NCBI GenBank assembly: GCA_947499555.1
Contig: CANMOU010000004.1
Span: 1 to 64,000, forward strand
DNA length: 64,000 nucleotides
Reading direction: 5' to 3'
Source of the DNA: an uncultured Roseovarius sp.
Lineage (GTDB): Bacteria; Pseudomonadota; Alphaproteobacteria; Rhodobacterales; Rhodobacteraceae
The position numbers and the translations under genes are program-made. How positions within the stretch are numbered: position 1 is the first letter of the stretch; each line of letters starts with the position of its first letter. The notes below the pieces were generated by a model, which worked only from the letters and a program-made list of their open reading frames with translations, was not told the DNA's origin and ran no database searches. Positions 42,008-52,335 of this stretch are shown piece after piece.

Positions 42008-43804
42008 TTAGGCCGCCTCGCCATCGGTGAATTGCAACCGGGCGAGGCGCGCATAAAGCCCGCCTTCGGTCACCAGACTGTCATGCGTGCCTTCCGCGAC
42101 AACCCGACCGCCATCAAGCACGATGATCCGGTCCGCTTTTTTCACGGTGGCCAAGCGATGCGCGACGATCACCGTCGTGCGTTCTTTGGCCAGCGCATCA
42201 ACCGCGTCCTGCACGGCACGTTCGCTTTCGGCATCAAGCGCCGAGGTCGCCTCATCCAGCAGCAGCACGGGCGCATCGCGCAGGATTGCACGTGCAATCG
42301 CGATGCGCTGCTTCTGCCCGCCAGAGAGCATCACGCCCCGCTCACCCAAATAGCTGTCATACCCATCGGGCAACGCGGCAATGAACCCATGCGCCGAGGC
42401 GGTTCGTGCAGCGGCCTCGACCTCGGCATCGCTTGCATCGGTACGTCCGAACCGAATATTGTCACGGGCCGAGGCGGCAAAGATCACCGGCTCTTGCGGC
42501 ACAAGCGCCAATGCCCGGCGAAAATCCTGACGCGCCATATCGTCAAGCGCCACACCGTCCAGAGTGATCCGTCCCGCCTGCGGATCGTAGAACCGCTGGA
42601 TCAGCTGGATCACGGTGGTCTTGCCCGCACCTGACGGGCCCACCAGCGCCACAGTCTCTCCCGGTTCGATTGTCAGTCTGAATCCGTCAAGCGCCGGCGC
42701 ATCGGGCCGCGTGGGGTAGGTGAAGCTTACATCCTCAAAGGAAATCCGCCCTTGGACCGGACTTGGCAAGGCAACAGGTTCGTCCGGATCAAGCAACTCG
42801 TCTTCTGTCTGCAGAAGCTCGACCAGCCGTTCCGAAGCCCCCGCGGCCCTCTGAAGCTCACCCCAGATCTCGGACAGCGCCGCGACGGCGCCCGCCACCA
42901 TGACGGAATAGATCACAAACTGAATAAGAGTACCCGCGCTCATGACATCAGCGCGCACATCCCGTGCTCCGATCCATAGGACGCTGACAATACCGGTGAA
43001 CACCAGAAAAATGACGATGATCGTCATCAGCGCCCGTACCGAAACGCGATGGCGCGCAACGCCATAGCTTTTTTCCGTTACCGTGTTGAACGCCGCGCGG
43101 CTGGGCTCTTCATGGGTAAAGGCCTGTACCGTTTGAACATTCAAAAGTGCCTCTGATGCATTGCCCGATGAATTGGCGATCCAGTCCTGATTTTCCTTGC
43201 TCAACCGGCGCAGTTTCCGGCTCAGCACCAGTATCGGCACAATAACCAGCGGAACCAGAAGCAGCACCATGCCGGTAAGTTTCGCCGACGTAAAAAGCAT
43301 CAACACAATCCCGCCCACGAAAATAAGCAGATTGCGCAGGGCAATCGAAATAGACGAGCCGATCACCGACAGGATAAGCGTTGTGTCCGTTGTGACGCGG
43401 CTGAGGATTTCGCCAGTCATGTTGCGCTCGAAAAACACAGGGCTCATGCCAATAACGCGGCCAAAGACCGCCTTGCGCAAATCCGCCACCACGCGCTCAC
43501 CCAACCAGCTGACCAGAAGGTATCTGACGCCGGTGCCAATCGCCAAAAGACCGGCGACGCCGATTGCGGCGAGAAAGTATTGATCCAGGATCGTGCCGTC
43601 TTCGACCGAAAAATTGTCGACCACCCGGCGCACGGCCATGGGCAACACCAGCGACACGCTTGCGGTCAGAACCAGCGCAACAATCGCCGCCGTCAGCAAA
43701 AGCCGATATGGTCTGATAAATGGCCAGATCGCCGCCAAAGCACCGATTTGCTTTGACCGTTCCCGATCCATCATGTCAGCCCCGTTTTCGGCTCTGCGTA
43801 CCAT
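42008..43804 (-). CDS. ABC transporter ATP-binding/permease, MsbA-like exporter
   Basis: A 598-residue half-transporter. The transmembrane domain (about residues 30-315) has six hydrophobic segments with the coupling loop DTTLILSVIGSSISI; the nucleotide-binding domain has Walker A GPSGAGKTT, the ABC signature LSGGQKQR and Walker B VLLLDEATSAL, with RAIL and switch His (VAHRLAT). This is the lipid A/lipopeptide type exporter (MsbA/LmrA group), forming a homodimer. The lipid or drug substrate is not predicted. The start is uncertain (ATG 43804 or ATGs 30 bp further in). The argE gene precedes it on the same strand by 118 bp. Confidence 0.92.
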   Translation of the reverse strand: MVRRAENGADMMDRERSKQIGALAAIWPFIRPYRLLLTAAIVALVLTASVSLVLPMAVRRVVDNFSVEDGTILDQYFLAAIGVAGLLAIGTGVRYLLVSWLGERVVADLRKAVFGRVIGMSPVFFERNMTGEILSRVTTDTTLILSVIGSSISIALRNLLIFVGGIVLMLFTSAKLTGMVLLLVPLVIVPILVLSRKLRRLSKENQDWIANSSGNASEALLNVQTVQAFTHEEPSRAAFNTVTEKSYGVARHRVSVRALMTIIVIFLVFTGIVSVLWIGARDVRADVMSAGTLIQFVIYSVMVAGAVAALSEIWGELQRAAGASERLVELLQTEDELLDPDEPVALPSPVQGRISFEDVSFTYPTRPDAPALDGFRLTIEPGETVALVGPSGAGKTTVIQLIQRFYDPQAGRITLDGVALDDMARQDFRRALALVPQEPVIFAASARDNIRFGRTDASDAEVEAAARTASAHGFIAALPDGYDSYLGERGVMLSGGQKQRIAIARAILRDAPVLLLDEATSALDAESERAVQDAVDALAKERTTVIVAHRLATVKKADRIIVLDGGRVVAEGTHDSLVTEGGLYARLARLQFTDGEAA

Positions 43805-43922
43805 GCGCGCCGTCCGTCGTTTTCGTTCCGGGTTTCATGACCTTACCAAGCGGCGTGGTCAAGAGCGCATCCTGTCCCGCAAACCTGCCGGGCAGCGACA
43901 AATCGAACCTGCCCAGCACAGA

Positions 43923-45077
43923 TCACAGGCCGGCGCGAAGTCTCTCAAGCAAGGCGGAAAGCATGGCATCGCATTTCGCCAGCTGATCCAGTGTCACGTA
44001 CTCATCCGGCTTATGCCCCTGCGCCATGGATCCCGGGCCGCAAATCACCGTCGGAATGCCCAGTTCCCGGTGAAACAGGCCCCCTTCGGTGCCGAAGGCC
44101 ACCTTCAATGTGGAATTCGCGCCAGTCAGTGACTTCACGAAACGCACAACCTCGGCATCCTCGGCTGTGGCCAACGGGGGATAGCTGTTGGTGACAGCCA
44201 CCTCGATGGACGCATCTGGAAACCTTTTTCGATGAGGCGCAAGAATAGCCTCCGCCCCGGCTTCGATCCGCGCAAGCAAGCCCTGCGGATCGTCCTCCGG
44301 CAAATTCCTGATTTCAAAAAAGAACTCTGCGAAATTGGGAACGATATTTAGCGCACCGCCCGCCGCGATCTTGGCGACATGGACCGTCGTGAAAGGCACA
44401 TCATAGGCGTCATCACGGCTCGAGGCGTCTTCAATCTCCGCCTGAAGCGCACGTATGGCAGCGATCATGTCTGTTGCCAGGTGAATGGCATTGAGCCCAG
44501 TGGGCGCAAGCGCTGAATGCGCCTCTTTACCCCGGCATTTGACCTGAAAGGCCGTTTTGCCCTTATGACCGGTTGCCACGCCCATTTCGGTGGGTTCGCC
44601 CACGATGCAAAAAAGCGGGCGGAACGGGGCCTTGCGCAGCATGTCGATCATCGAATGCACGCCCAGACATCCCAGCTCTTCATCATAGGAAAACGCCAGA
44701 TGCAGGGGCGTCTTGAGATCCATCTCACTGGCCGTAAGCGCGGCTGACAATGCCGAGGCGACAAAGCCTTTCATATCCGTCGCACCCCGCCCATAGGCGC
44801 GGCCATCCAACTGCGTCATCTCAAACGCCGGCACGGTCCAGTCCTGACCGTCCACCGGCACCACATCGGTATGACCCGACAGCATCACGCCGGGGATATC
44901 GCGCGGGCCGATAGTGGCATAAAGATTGGCCTTCTGGCCTGTCTCATCTTCGATGATCGTGACATCTGCGCCCGCCGCCTCAAGCCGCTCCGCGCAGTAG
45001 TCGATGAGCGCGCGGTTGGGATCAACGCTGATCGTCGGAAAAGCGATAAGGTTGCGCAGCAGGTCGAGGGTTTTCAT
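43923..45077 (-). CDS. argE: Acetylornithine deacetylase
   Basis: A 384-residue M20 metallopeptidase-family enzyme that removes the acetyl group from N-acetylornithine in arginine biosynthesis. The metal site includes His69 and Asp71 (SGHTDVVPVDG), Asp101 in GATDMKGFVAS and the catalytic Glu133/Glu134 (YDEELGCLG), with the C-terminal His-bearing GSMAQGHKPDEY motif. Relatives deacylate other amino acids, so the name is a family-level call. It lies 21 bp after the thiolase gene, so it is probably in the prpE-thiolase-argE transcript. Confidence 0.9.
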   Translation of the reverse strand: MKTLDLLRNLIAFPTISVDPNRALIDYCAERLEAAGADVTIIEDETGQKANLYATIGPRDIPGVMLSGHTDVVPVDGQDWTVPAFEMTQLDGRAYGRGATDMKGFVASALSAALTASEMDLKTPLHLAFSYDEELGCLGVHSMIDMLRKAPFRPLFCIVGEPTEMGVATGHKGKTAFQVKCRGKEAHSALAPTGLNAIHLATDMIAAIRALQAEIEDASSRDDAYDVPFTTVHVAKIAAGGALNIVPNFAEFFFEIRNLPEDDPQGLLARIEAGAEAILAPHRKRFPDASIEVAVTNSYPPLATAEDAEVVRFVKSLTGANSTLKVAFGTEGGLFHRELGIPTVICGPGSMAQGHKPDEYVTLDQLAKCDAMLSALLERLRAGL

Positions 45078-45098
45078 CCGCTGCGCGCTCCTCTGGAC

Positions 45099-46280
45099 TT
45101 AGTTCAGGCGCTCAAAGGCCAGGGCAATCCCCTGCCCGCCGCCGATACACATGGTGACAAGACCGTACTGACCGCCAATACGCTCCAGCTCGTAAAGCGC
45201 CTTGATCGAAATGATCGCCCCGGTCGCGCCCACCGGATGGCCCAGCGCAATCGCGCCGCCATTGGGATTCACCTTATCTGTGTTCAGCCCAAGCCCGGCA
45301 TTCACCGCGCAGGCCTGCGCCGCAAAGGCCTCATTCGATTCAATCACGTCAAACTGATCGGCGCTCATATCAAGCTTTTCCAGCAGCTTCGTCACCGCAG
45401 GTACCGGGCCAATGCCCATCACCTCATGGCGCACCCCGGCATGGGCATAGCCCAGCAGACGCGCACGCGGCTTCAGCCCGGCTTTCTCTGCCGCCTCAGC
45501 CGAGGCCAAAACCATCGCCGCCGCGCCATCATTGATGCCCGATGCGTTGCCCGCCGTGACCGTGCCGTCTTTCTTGAAAGCCGGACGCAAGCCCGCCAGA
45601 GTTTCCATCGTGGTGCCTGCCTTCGGGTGCTCATCGGTATCAAATGATACCATGTCCCGCCGCACTTTCACCTCAACAGGCATGATCTGGCTTTTGAACC
45701 GGCCATCGGCAATCGCGGAAACCGCGCGTTTCTGGCTTTCCACGGCGAAGGCATCCTGCTGTTCCCGTGTGATCTGGTTCTCGGCGGCCACGTTTTCTGC
45801 CGTCACACCCATATGTCCCACACCAAAGGGATCATTGAGCGCGCCAAGCATCATGTCATGCATCGCGAGATCGCCCATCTTGGCGCCGCTGCGAACACTT
45901 TGCGTGGCATGCGGTGCACGCGACATGCTCTCTGCCCCACCCGCCAGCGCATAATCGGTATCGCCCAGCATGATGTGCTGCGCCGCCGACACAATCGCCT
46001 GGGCACCCGATCCACAAAGCCTGTTTACCGTCAGTGCGGGGGCATCCTCGGACACGCCTGCATTCACTGCCGCAACCCGGGCCATATACATGTCTTTGGG
46101 TTCGGTGTTGATCACATGGCCAAAGACCGCATGCCCGATCTGCCCGGCCTCAACCCCACTGCGCGCCATGGCCTCTTTCGAGACAGCCGTGGCAAGCTCA
46201 GTTGGCGCGACCCCGGATAGCGATCCAAAAAACGTGCCTATCGCGGTGCGGGCCCCATCCAGAACGACAACGTCTTTCAT
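45099..46280 (-). CDS. bktB: Acetyl-CoA acetyltransferase / beta-ketothiolase
   Basis: A 393-residue type II thiolase. The nucleophilic Cys89 lies in [11 protein letters not shown], and the catalytic His and second Cys are in GHPVGATGA and MCIGGGQG. The enzyme condenses acetyl-CoA with acyl-CoA or cleaves 3-ketoacyl-CoA. The closeness to prpE (28 bp) suggests the BktB role of making 3-ketovaleryl-CoA from propionyl-CoA and acetyl-CoA, as in PHBV synthesis (inference). It is not PhaA clearly by sequence alone. Confidence 0.9.
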   Translation of the reverse strand: MKDVVVLDGARTAIGTFFGSLSGVAPTELATAVSKEAMARSGVEAGQIGHAVFGHVINTEPKDMYMARVAAVNAGVSEDAPALTVNRLCGSGAQAIVSAAQHIMLGDTDYALAGGAESMSRAPHATQSVRSGAKMGDLAMHDMMLGALNDPFGVGHMGVTAENVAAENQITREQQDAFAVESQKRAVSAIADGRFKSQIMPVEVKVRRDMVSFDTDEHPKAGTTMETLAGLRPAFKKDGTVTAGNASGINDGAAAMVLASAEAAEKAGLKPRARLLGYAHAGVRHEVMGIGPVPAVTKLLEKLDMSADQFDVIESNEAFAAQACAVNAGLGLNTDKVNPNGGAIALGHPVGATGAIISIKALYELERIGGQYGLVTMCIGGGQGIALAFERLN

Positions 46281-46308
46281 CTGCTTTTCCTTTCAAAATC
46301 TCTCGTGT

Positions 46309-48204
46309 TTAACCAACGGCCTCGCCAAGACCGGCAATCCGCTCTGCGATATGATCCAGCGTAGCCGGGTCATCAATGGTGGCGGGCATCTTCCACGGTG
46401 TCTCATCCGCAATACAGACCATTGTACCACGCAGGATCTTACCTGACCGCGTTTTTGGTAATGCATTGACGACAATACATTTTTTGAACGCCGCCACCGG
46501 CCCGATCTCTTGCCGGACCAGCGCCACGCATTCCTTTTCGATATCCGCTTCGTCACGGCTTGAATTGGCACTCAGACAGACAAGTCCCAAGGGTGATTGC
46601 CCTTTCAGCTTGTCGGAAATCCCAATCACCGCGCATTCCGCCACATCTGGATGGCTGGCCAGCACCTCTTCCATTGCCCCGGTAGACAGCCTGTGACCGG
46701 CCACGTTGATCACGTCATCGGTGCGCGCCATGATATAGACATAGCCATCGGCATCCTTCATGCCCGCGTCGCCGGTCTCGTAATAGCCTTGGAAGGTGTT
46801 GAGATAACTTTTCTGATACCTTTCCGCTGCGTTCCAGAGTGTCGGCAATGTCCCCGGCGGCAGAGGCAATTTCACCGCAATCGCACCCAGCGTATCGGCC
46901 TCAACCGGATGACCGCCTTCATCCAGAACATCGACCTGGTAACCCGGCATCGCCACTGTGGGAGAACCCAGTTTCACAGGCAGTTGCTCAATCCCCATAG
47001 GGTTCGACGCAATCGCCCAGCCGGTCTCGGTCTGCCACCAGTGGTCAATCACCGGCTTGCCCAAATGCTTTTGCGCCCACTCAATCGTCGGTGGGTCTGC
47101 GCGCTCGCCCGCCAGGAACAGCGTGTGCATCGAGCTTAGGTCATACTTCTTGATAAACTCCCCATCCGGGTCTTCCCGCTTGATCGCACGAAGCGCGGTT
47201 GGCGCGGTAAAGAGCGCACGCACCTTATGTTCCTCGATCACACGCCAGAACGTGCCGGCATCCGGCGTGCCCACCGGCTTGCCTTCAAACATCAATGTGG
47301 TGCAGCCGGTCAGCAGTGGCGCATAACAGATATAGCTATGGCCCACGACCCAGCCCACATCTGACGCTGCCCAGAACACATCTCCGGGTTTGACGTTGTA
47401 GATATTCTCCATCGTCCAGATCAGCGCAACCATATGCCCGCCATTGTCGCGCACCACGCCTTTGGGCTGACCGGTCGTGCCGGAGGTATAGAGAATGTAA
47501 AGCGGATCGGTCGCCGCCACGGGTGTACAGCCCACAGGCTCTGCCGCGGCCTCTTCTGACGCCCAGTCGAAATCACGCCCCTCCACCATGCTTGCTTCGC
47601 ATTGCGGTCGTTGCAGGATGACGGTGAAGTCCGGCTTGTGATCGGCCAGTGTGATCGCCTCGTCCAAAAGCGGCTTGTACGCGATCACCCGGCTGCCTTC
47701 GATGCCGCAAGACGCGCTGAGGATCGCCTTGGGCGCAGCATCGGTGATCCGCACGGCAAGCTCGTTGGAGGCAAACCCGCCAAACACAACCGAATGCACC
47801 GCACCCACTCGCGCACAGGCAAGCATGGCCACAACCGCCTCGGGCACCATCGGCATGTAGATGATCACCCGGTCGCCTTTGGTGACGCCTTTTGACGTCA
47901 AAACCGCCGCAAGCTTCGACACACGGGCCAAAAGCTCGGAATAGGTAAGGATCGTCTTGCTGTCGGTCACCGGGCTGTCATGAATGATCGCCGGCTGATC
48001 CCCGCGACCGGCCTCTACATGGCGGTCAAGGGCATTGTAGCAGGTGTTGCATTCCGCATCCGGATACCAGCGGTAGAATGGCGCTTGGCTGTCATCAAGA
48101 ATCTGCTCTGGCGGCTTAACCCAATCCACCGCCCGCGCCTCTTTCGCCCAAAAGGCCAAAGGATCTGCCTGCCAGCTTCCATACACATCCGCGTAGCTTG
48201 CCAT
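46309..48204 (-). CDS. prpE: Propionyl-CoA synthetase PrpE
   Basis: A 631-residue AMP-forming acyl-CoA synthetase, of the acetate/propionate type. The adenylation motif YTSGTTGQPKGVV (about residue 250), the YYETGDAG and YIMARTDDVINVAGHRLSTG motifs, and the regulatory acylation-site Lys in LPKTRSGKILR are all present. Length and N-terminus (MASYADVYGSWQADPLAFWA) match PrpE more than Acs. GAGGAG sits 7 bp before ATG 48204. It leads a probable prpE-bktB-argE operon. Sirtuin CobB, encoded at 61 kb, reactivates PrpE/Acs in other bacteria by removing Lys acyl groups. Confidence 0.93.
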   Translation of the reverse strand: MASYADVYGSWQADPLAFWAKEARAVDWVKPPEQILDDSQAPFYRWYPDAECNTCYNALDRHVEAGRGDQPAIIHDSPVTDSKTILTYSELLARVSKLAAVLTSKGVTKGDRVIIYMPMVPEAVVAMLACARVGAVHSVVFGGFASNELAVRITDAAPKAILSASCGIEGSRVIAYKPLLDEAITLADHKPDFTVILQRPQCEASMVEGRDFDWASEEAAAEPVGCTPVAATDPLYILYTSGTTGQPKGVVRDNGGHMVALIWTMENIYNVKPGDVFWAASDVGWVVGHSYICYAPLLTGCTTLMFEGKPVGTPDAGTFWRVIEEHKVRALFTAPTALRAIKREDPDGEFIKKYDLSSMHTLFLAGERADPPTIEWAQKHLGKPVIDHWWQTETGWAIASNPMGIEQLPVKLGSPTVAMPGYQVDVLDEGGHPVEADTLGAIAVKLPLPPGTLPTLWNAAERYQKSYLNTFQGYYETGDAGMKDADGYVYIMARTDDVINVAGHRLSTGAMEEVLASHPDVAECAVIGISDKLKGQSPLGLVCLSANSSRDEADIEKECVALVRQEIGPVAAFKKCIVVNALPKTRSGKILRGTMVCIADETPWKMPATIDDPATLDHIAERIAGLGEAVG

Positions 48205-48419
48205 GAACCACTCCTCTTCCGTCACAGCCGTATGTCTTCGAAGGGAACGGGATCAAGCGCCATGACCTCTCAGAGGCCAAAGCGCGCTGCGATCAGACGT
48301 CCCCCCGTCCGTTCCTCACGTATCACTCACAGCCTATACCAAAAAGCATTTTGGCCACCATAGGAGATACGCGCGTATCGCAGTCTCGCCTGACCGGATC
48401 GCACCGTCATTGACCTGGA

Positions 48420-49103
48420 TCATCTATCCGTCAATTGAGACAAAAGCGCTTTGGCCGCCGCCTGTTCCGCCTGCCGCTTTGAGCCTGCCCTGGCAGTTTC
48501 CGACTGTCCGTTTTCCAGCCGGGCCTCAATGGTGAATTGCGGCGCATGGTCAGGACCACTGCGTGCTTGCTCGATGTATTCCGGCGGGGCAAAACCCCGC
48601 GCCTGCGCCCATTCCTGCAAGGCGCTCTTGGGATCGCGTGCATCGGTCTCCACAGTCTCAATCCGCACGCCCCAAAGCCGCAGCACAAGCGCCTTGGCAA
48701 CTTCAAAACCCGCATCACGATAAACCGCTGCGATCACGGCTTCCATCGCGTCGCCCAAAAGCGCTTGTTTGCGCCGCCCCCCCGACAACATCTCCGAGCG
48801 GCCAAGTTTCAGTACTGCCCCAAGATCAATCTCCTTGGCGACATCGGCACAAGCCTCTTTGCGGACAAGCGCGTTGAAACGCGGGGCAAGCTGCCCTTCC
48901 GCCGCGCCCCGGTCGTGCTCAAGCAGTGCTTCGGCCATCACCAGCCCCAGCACCCTGTCGCCCAGAAATTCAAGCCGTTGATTGTCTTCGCGATTGGCCG
49001 TGATCATCGAGCCATGCGTCACCGCCCGCACCAAGAGCTCTGGCCGCTTAAAACTGTGGCCAAGACGCTTTTCAAACGCCTTAAGCTCAGCCGATAGCTT
49101 CAT
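48420..49103 (-). CDS. rnc: Ribonuclease III
   Basis: A 227-residue double-strand-specific endoribonuclease for rRNA processing. The signature motif is [14 protein letters not shown] with active-site Glu45 and Asp49, and the second catalytic block is [12 protein letters not shown]; the C-terminal dsRNA-binding domain is at about 155-225 ([16 protein letters not shown]). The stop is followed by a prpE region instead of era; see the split-junction note. It overlaps lepB by 4 bp, so it is translationally coupled to it. Confidence 0.95.
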   Translation of the reverse strand: MKLSAELKAFEKRLGHSFKRPELLVRAVTHGSMITANREDNQRLEFLGDRVLGLVMAEALLEHDRGAAEGQLAPRFNALVRKEACADVAKEIDLGAVLKLGRSEMLSGGRRKQALLGDAMEAVIAAVYRDAGFEVAKALVLRLWGVRIETVETDARDPKSALQEWAQARGFAPPEYIEQARSGPDHAPQFTIEARLENGQSETARAGSKRQAEQAAAKALLSQLTDR

Positions 49104-49930
49104 TCGAGCTTCTCGAAAAAGCGGTCACTACGCCAGGTCCAGAAAAACAGCATCGAGCGGCCCGCAGACGAGAAAATCACGCGATCCGCCCGGCCGATCA
49201 GGTTCTCAAAGGGCACATACCCAACACCTTGTGCCGTCAAGGGCGCGCGCGAATCCGTGGAATTGTCACGGTTGTCGCCCATGAAGAAATAATGGCCTTC
49301 CGGCACGACAAAGACGCCGGTGTTGTCATATCGCTGGCGCGTGATGTCTAGGATATTGTGCCGATGCCCATTGGGCAGGGTTTCGACAAAGCGTGGCTTA
49401 TCGCAGATCGCCCCAAAGCCAACCGCGCCATTGGCACATTGCGGCGTGCGGCGCAGCGGCCCCTGACGCTCCATGACTTCCTGGAAAACACCCGCCTCTT
49501 CAACAGGAAGAACTTCATCATTTATGATAAGCCGGCCCTCTTTCATCTGGATCCGGTCGCCCGGCAGGCCCACGACCCGTTTGATGAAATCCGTGCCATG
49601 CACTGAATGGCGGAACACGATGATATCGCCGCGCTCAGGCTCGTCCCCCCAAAGCCGCGTGTTGTCTCCATCGAGAAACGCACAAAGGTTTTGCGCATCA
49701 ATATTGATCGCGCCCAGGCGGATGTTGGGACAAGACGCATAGGAATAGCCGTAAGCCATCTTGTTGACGAAGAGAAAATCGCCAATGAGCAGTGTGTCTT
49801 TCATCGAACCTGACGGAATCCAGAAGGGCTGGAAAAAGATCGTGCGAAAAATGCCCGCGACCACCAAGGCCCAAAAGACGGTCTTGATCGTCTCCCAGAT
49901 CGCGCTCGATTTCTTGGCTTCCTTGGCCAT
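49100..49930 (-). CDS. lepB: Signal peptidase I
   Basis: A 276-residue type I signal peptidase that cleaves Sec signal peptides in the periplasm. The single N-terminal membrane anchor is residues 14-33; catalytic Ser42 is in [10 protein letters not shown] and catalytic Lys117 in [12 protein letters not shown]. The late block [17 protein letters not shown] is conserved. GGGAGA precedes ATG 49930. It sits 103 bp after acpS and overlaps rnc by 4 bp. Confidence 0.95.
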   Translation of the reverse strand: MAKEAKKSSAIWETIKTVFWALVVAGIFRTIFFQPFWIPSGSMKDTLLIGDFLFVNKMAYGYSYASCPNIRLGAINIDAQNLCAFLDGDNTRLWGDEPERGDIIVFRHSVHGTDFIKRVVGLPGDRIQMKEGRLIINDEVLPVEEAGVFQEVMERQGPLRRTPQCANGAVGFGAICDKPRFVETLPNGHRHNILDITRQRYDNTGVFVVPEGHYFFMGDNRDNSTDSRAPLTAQGVGYVPFENLIGRADRVIFSSAGRSMLFFWTWRSDRFFEKLE

Positions 49931-50033
49931 ACCGGTCTCCCTTGACTCTCGGGGGTACATGCGGGGCGGATGCGGGGGTGTCAAGATACAGGTTTGTGCA
50001 GATCCCAGCCAACCCGCCAACCACGCCTGCCCC

Positions 50034-50447
50034 TTATCGTTGGTCGCGTTCCTTCGGCGTTGCTTCAATAACCACAAAGGCTTGCGCCCAGGGATGATCG
50101 TCGGTCAGGCTGACATGAATGGTCGCAACATGGCCGGGCGGGGTCATCTCGGCCAGTCGCTCGGCCGCCCATCCGGTGACCTGCATCACAGGTTGGCCTG
50201 TCTCAAGGTTCTCCACCGCCATGTCCTTCCACGAAATCCCCATCCGAAGACCCGTGCCAAGCGCCTTCGAACACGCCTCTTTCGCGGCCCAGCGCTTGGC
50301 ATAGGTGCCCGCAACATCCTTGCGCCGCTCCGCTTTGGCCTGCTCAATCTCTGTGAAAACCCGGTTTCGAAACCGGTCGCCAAACCGCTCCAGCGTGCCG
50401 GTGATCCGTTCAATATTCGCCAGGTCCGTGCCCACCCCAAGTATCAT
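50034..50447 (-). CDS. acpS: Holo-ACP synthase
   Basis: A 137-residue phosphopantetheinyl transferase that activates acyl carrier protein. The metal-binding Asp8 is in [15 protein letters not shown] and the Glu of [13 protein letters not shown] is in place. It overlaps neither neighbour, lying 9 bp after the alpha/beta hydrolase stop and 103 bp before lepB on the same strand. acpS-lepB-rnc is the typical alphaproteobacterial order. Confidence 0.95.
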   Translation of the reverse strand: MILGVGTDLANIERITGTLERFGDRFRNRVFTEIEQAKAERRKDVAGTYAKRWAAKEACSKALGTGLRMGISWKDMAVENLETGQPVMQVTGWAAERLAEMTPPGHVATIHVSLTDDHPWAQAFVVIEATPKERDQR

Positions 50448-50456
50448 TTCGCCCCC

Positions 50457-51911
50457 TTACGCCGCAAAAAGCGGAAAACTGACGCCAAGCGCCCAGGCCA
50501 ACGCAATCCCAAGCGCAAGGCCTGCCCCGGTTGGTCCTGACCGAAGCGCACTGATCCGGCCCATATATCCAAAACTAAGGTAAAACAGAATGATCACTGG
50601 CGCGATCATGACAAGAAAAAACAACGCCTCGAAATCAAGAGCAACCGCAACACCAAGAGAGATCAGGAAAGCCACGCGAATGAACACCCTTTGCTCCAGC
50701 GTTGCGCCAAAACTCAGCGTGGCATCGGCCAGCATGAACGGCACCGCCCCAAACGCCAGCGCTGCGATGATGCTCCACCGCTCCGGTGTCGGCCAGAAAT
50801 TTGCACCATACCGATCCAGCGCCACACCAAAGACCGCAATGGTCCAGATCAGCAAAAGCGCAGCACCCACAAGGCTCAGCCCCCGCAATCGGCGCCTGAC
50901 CCAGTACAAAATGCCAAGCTGCAAGGCCCCGTAAAGAAGCAAATGGACCATAAGGTAATCCGCCACCAGAACCGGAAGAAACCCGGTACTGACAAAGCTG
51001 GCGATAACCGGCGTCAATACCGCGGGCAGTCCCGCAGCAAGGGCAACAAGCGGCCAGCCAACAGGCTCTGATATCACCTCCTGCGCAGGGGCAAACCGCG
51101 CGATAGCCGGAAATACCAGGGTAATGGCCGTCAACAAGCCGATCAAAGCCCAGCCGGTTTGCGCCGGTTGCGGTTCGATATCACGATCATAGTAGGTGTT
51201 GAACCACGCCACCGCCGCCGCCCGTCCCGCGCGGGAATGAAGGATGGAAACATGCTCTGTCGCCGGGGCAATCTTCACGTCGCGCCGTGCCTCTGCTTTG
51301 GCCCGCGCCACGGTTTCTTTGGCAAACGCCTTCAGCCCCGGCTCCCACGCGCCGGTGATCAGAAGCATGTGCTGCGGCGCGCGCTCATCCACCGCCTGCG
51401 AAAAGGCCGACAAGAGCACCAGCGGCCCTATCCCGTCCGTTTCTTGCGCCACGCGGATCAGGATATCCGTGGCCATCGAATGCCCCAGCAAGGCCACTGG
51501 CTCATCGCCCTGACGCGCCGCCTCGATCACCTCTTTGGTCTGTGCCATCAGCAGCCGTGTGGTGCCTTCGATTGCGCTCACATCCCCTGACATCGGCACC
51601 CGGTTTCGCCCATGTCCCTCAAAATCATAGGCAAACACCCGATACCCCGCCTGCGCCAGCAACAGCGCATAGCCCTGCATCATCTGCCGCGATCCGGCAA
51701 ACCCATGCGCGACAACCACCGCCGGTCCGTCCGCCCGCATTTGCATCACCGTCACCGGTGTCTGCCCGATCATGACCTCGTCAATCTCGACACCCGACCG
51801 CGCCCGTTCCAGCGTCCAAAGGCTCCAGACGAGCAGACCTAGCGCCGCCGCCAAACGCCATCTTTCCCAGCGGATCGTCACAGCGGCAACACCCGGCTCA
51901 CTCAGCCTCAT
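50457..51911 (-). CDS. Alpha/beta hydrolase fused to polytopic membrane domain
   Basis: A 484-residue protein with an N-terminal membrane anchor (about 17-33), an alpha/beta hydrolase domain (about 50-245), and a C-terminal membrane domain with about seven hydrophobic segments (255-484). The hydrolase has oxyanion-region HGFAGSRQMM, nucleophile Ser145 in LGHSMAT and a possible catalytic His220 in ATEHVSIL. This fusion is unusual; the C-terminal part might channel or anchor a lipid or peptide substrate. Function unknown. It overlaps the following upstream gene by 14 bp and is 9 bp from acpS. Confidence 0.75.
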   Translation of the reverse strand: MRLSEPGVAAVTIRWERWRLAAALGLLVWSLWTLERARSGVEIDEVMIGQTPVTVMQMRADGPAVVVAHGFAGSRQMMQGYALLLAQAGYRVFAYDFEGHGRNRVPMSGDVSAIEGTTRLLMAQTKEVIEAARQGDEPVALLGHSMATDILIRVAQETDGIGPLVLLSAFSQAVDERAPQHMLLITGAWEPGLKAFAKETVARAKAEARRDVKIAPATEHVSILHSRAGRAAAVAWFNTYYDRDIEPQPAQTGWALIGLLTAITLVFPAIARFAPAQEVISEPVGWPLVALAAGLPAVLTPVIASFVSTGFLPVLVADYLMVHLLLYGALQLGILYWVRRRLRGLSLVGAALLLIWTIAVFGVALDRYGANFWPTPERWSIIAALAFGAVPFMLADATLSFGATLEQRVFIRVAFLISLGVAVALDFEALFFLVMIAPVIILFYLSFGYMGRISALRSGPTGAGLALGIALAWALGVSFPLFAA

Positions 51912-52335
51912 CCCGACTTTTCATGAGGCTAAGCTGATTGCTTGCCCCCAGCGTGTAGAAAAACCGGTTGGCGATCAGGTATCCCAGTGCATAGAGCCCC
52001 AGCAGGATCACAAACTGCTTGGACAAGACCGGCGCGATGGCCAGCTTCGCAAACTCCGGTGCCACGCTTGGCCCCGAATAGGCCAGCGCAAGGTTCAAGG
52101 TGACGGAAATGCCCGTGGCGAGGACGGCAAATCGCCATGCAGAGGCCCCGCGCGGCGCGGTGCTGCTCTGTCTGGCCACTTGCTGACCTTCGATCAGCGC
52201 AGCGATCATCGCGGGCACGATGATCTGCGCGGCAGAGCCAAGCTTTGTGCCCTGCGCCGCGTTCATCCAGATTACAAGTTGCGCCACGCCCACGGCAACA
52301 GCCAGAAAGACCAGCGCATAGCGCAGCCAGTTCAT
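51898..52335 (-). CDS. Small polytopic membrane protein (ABZJ_00895-like)
   Basis: A 145-residue protein with about four hydrophobic segments (residues 5-25, 33-50, 66-86 and 105-125). It resembles the ABZJ_00895 family of uncharacterised membrane proteins in layout and in the [12 protein letters not shown] and [14 protein letters not shown] blocks, but the assignment is weak. It overlaps pdxJ by 4 bp and the hydrolase by 14 bp, hence coupled translation. Confidence 0.6.
   Translation of the reverse strand: MNWLRYALVFLAVAVGVAQLVIWMNAAQGTKLGSAAQIIVPAMIAALIEGQQVARQSSTAPRGASAWRFAVLATGISVTLNLALAYSGPSVAPEFAKLAIAPVLSKQFVILLGLYALGYLIANRFFYTLGASNQLSLMKSRDEAE

Noticed and set aside
44871-45647. 258-residue plus-strand frame
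   Set aside because: Antisense to argE and the thiolase gene, crossing their junction.
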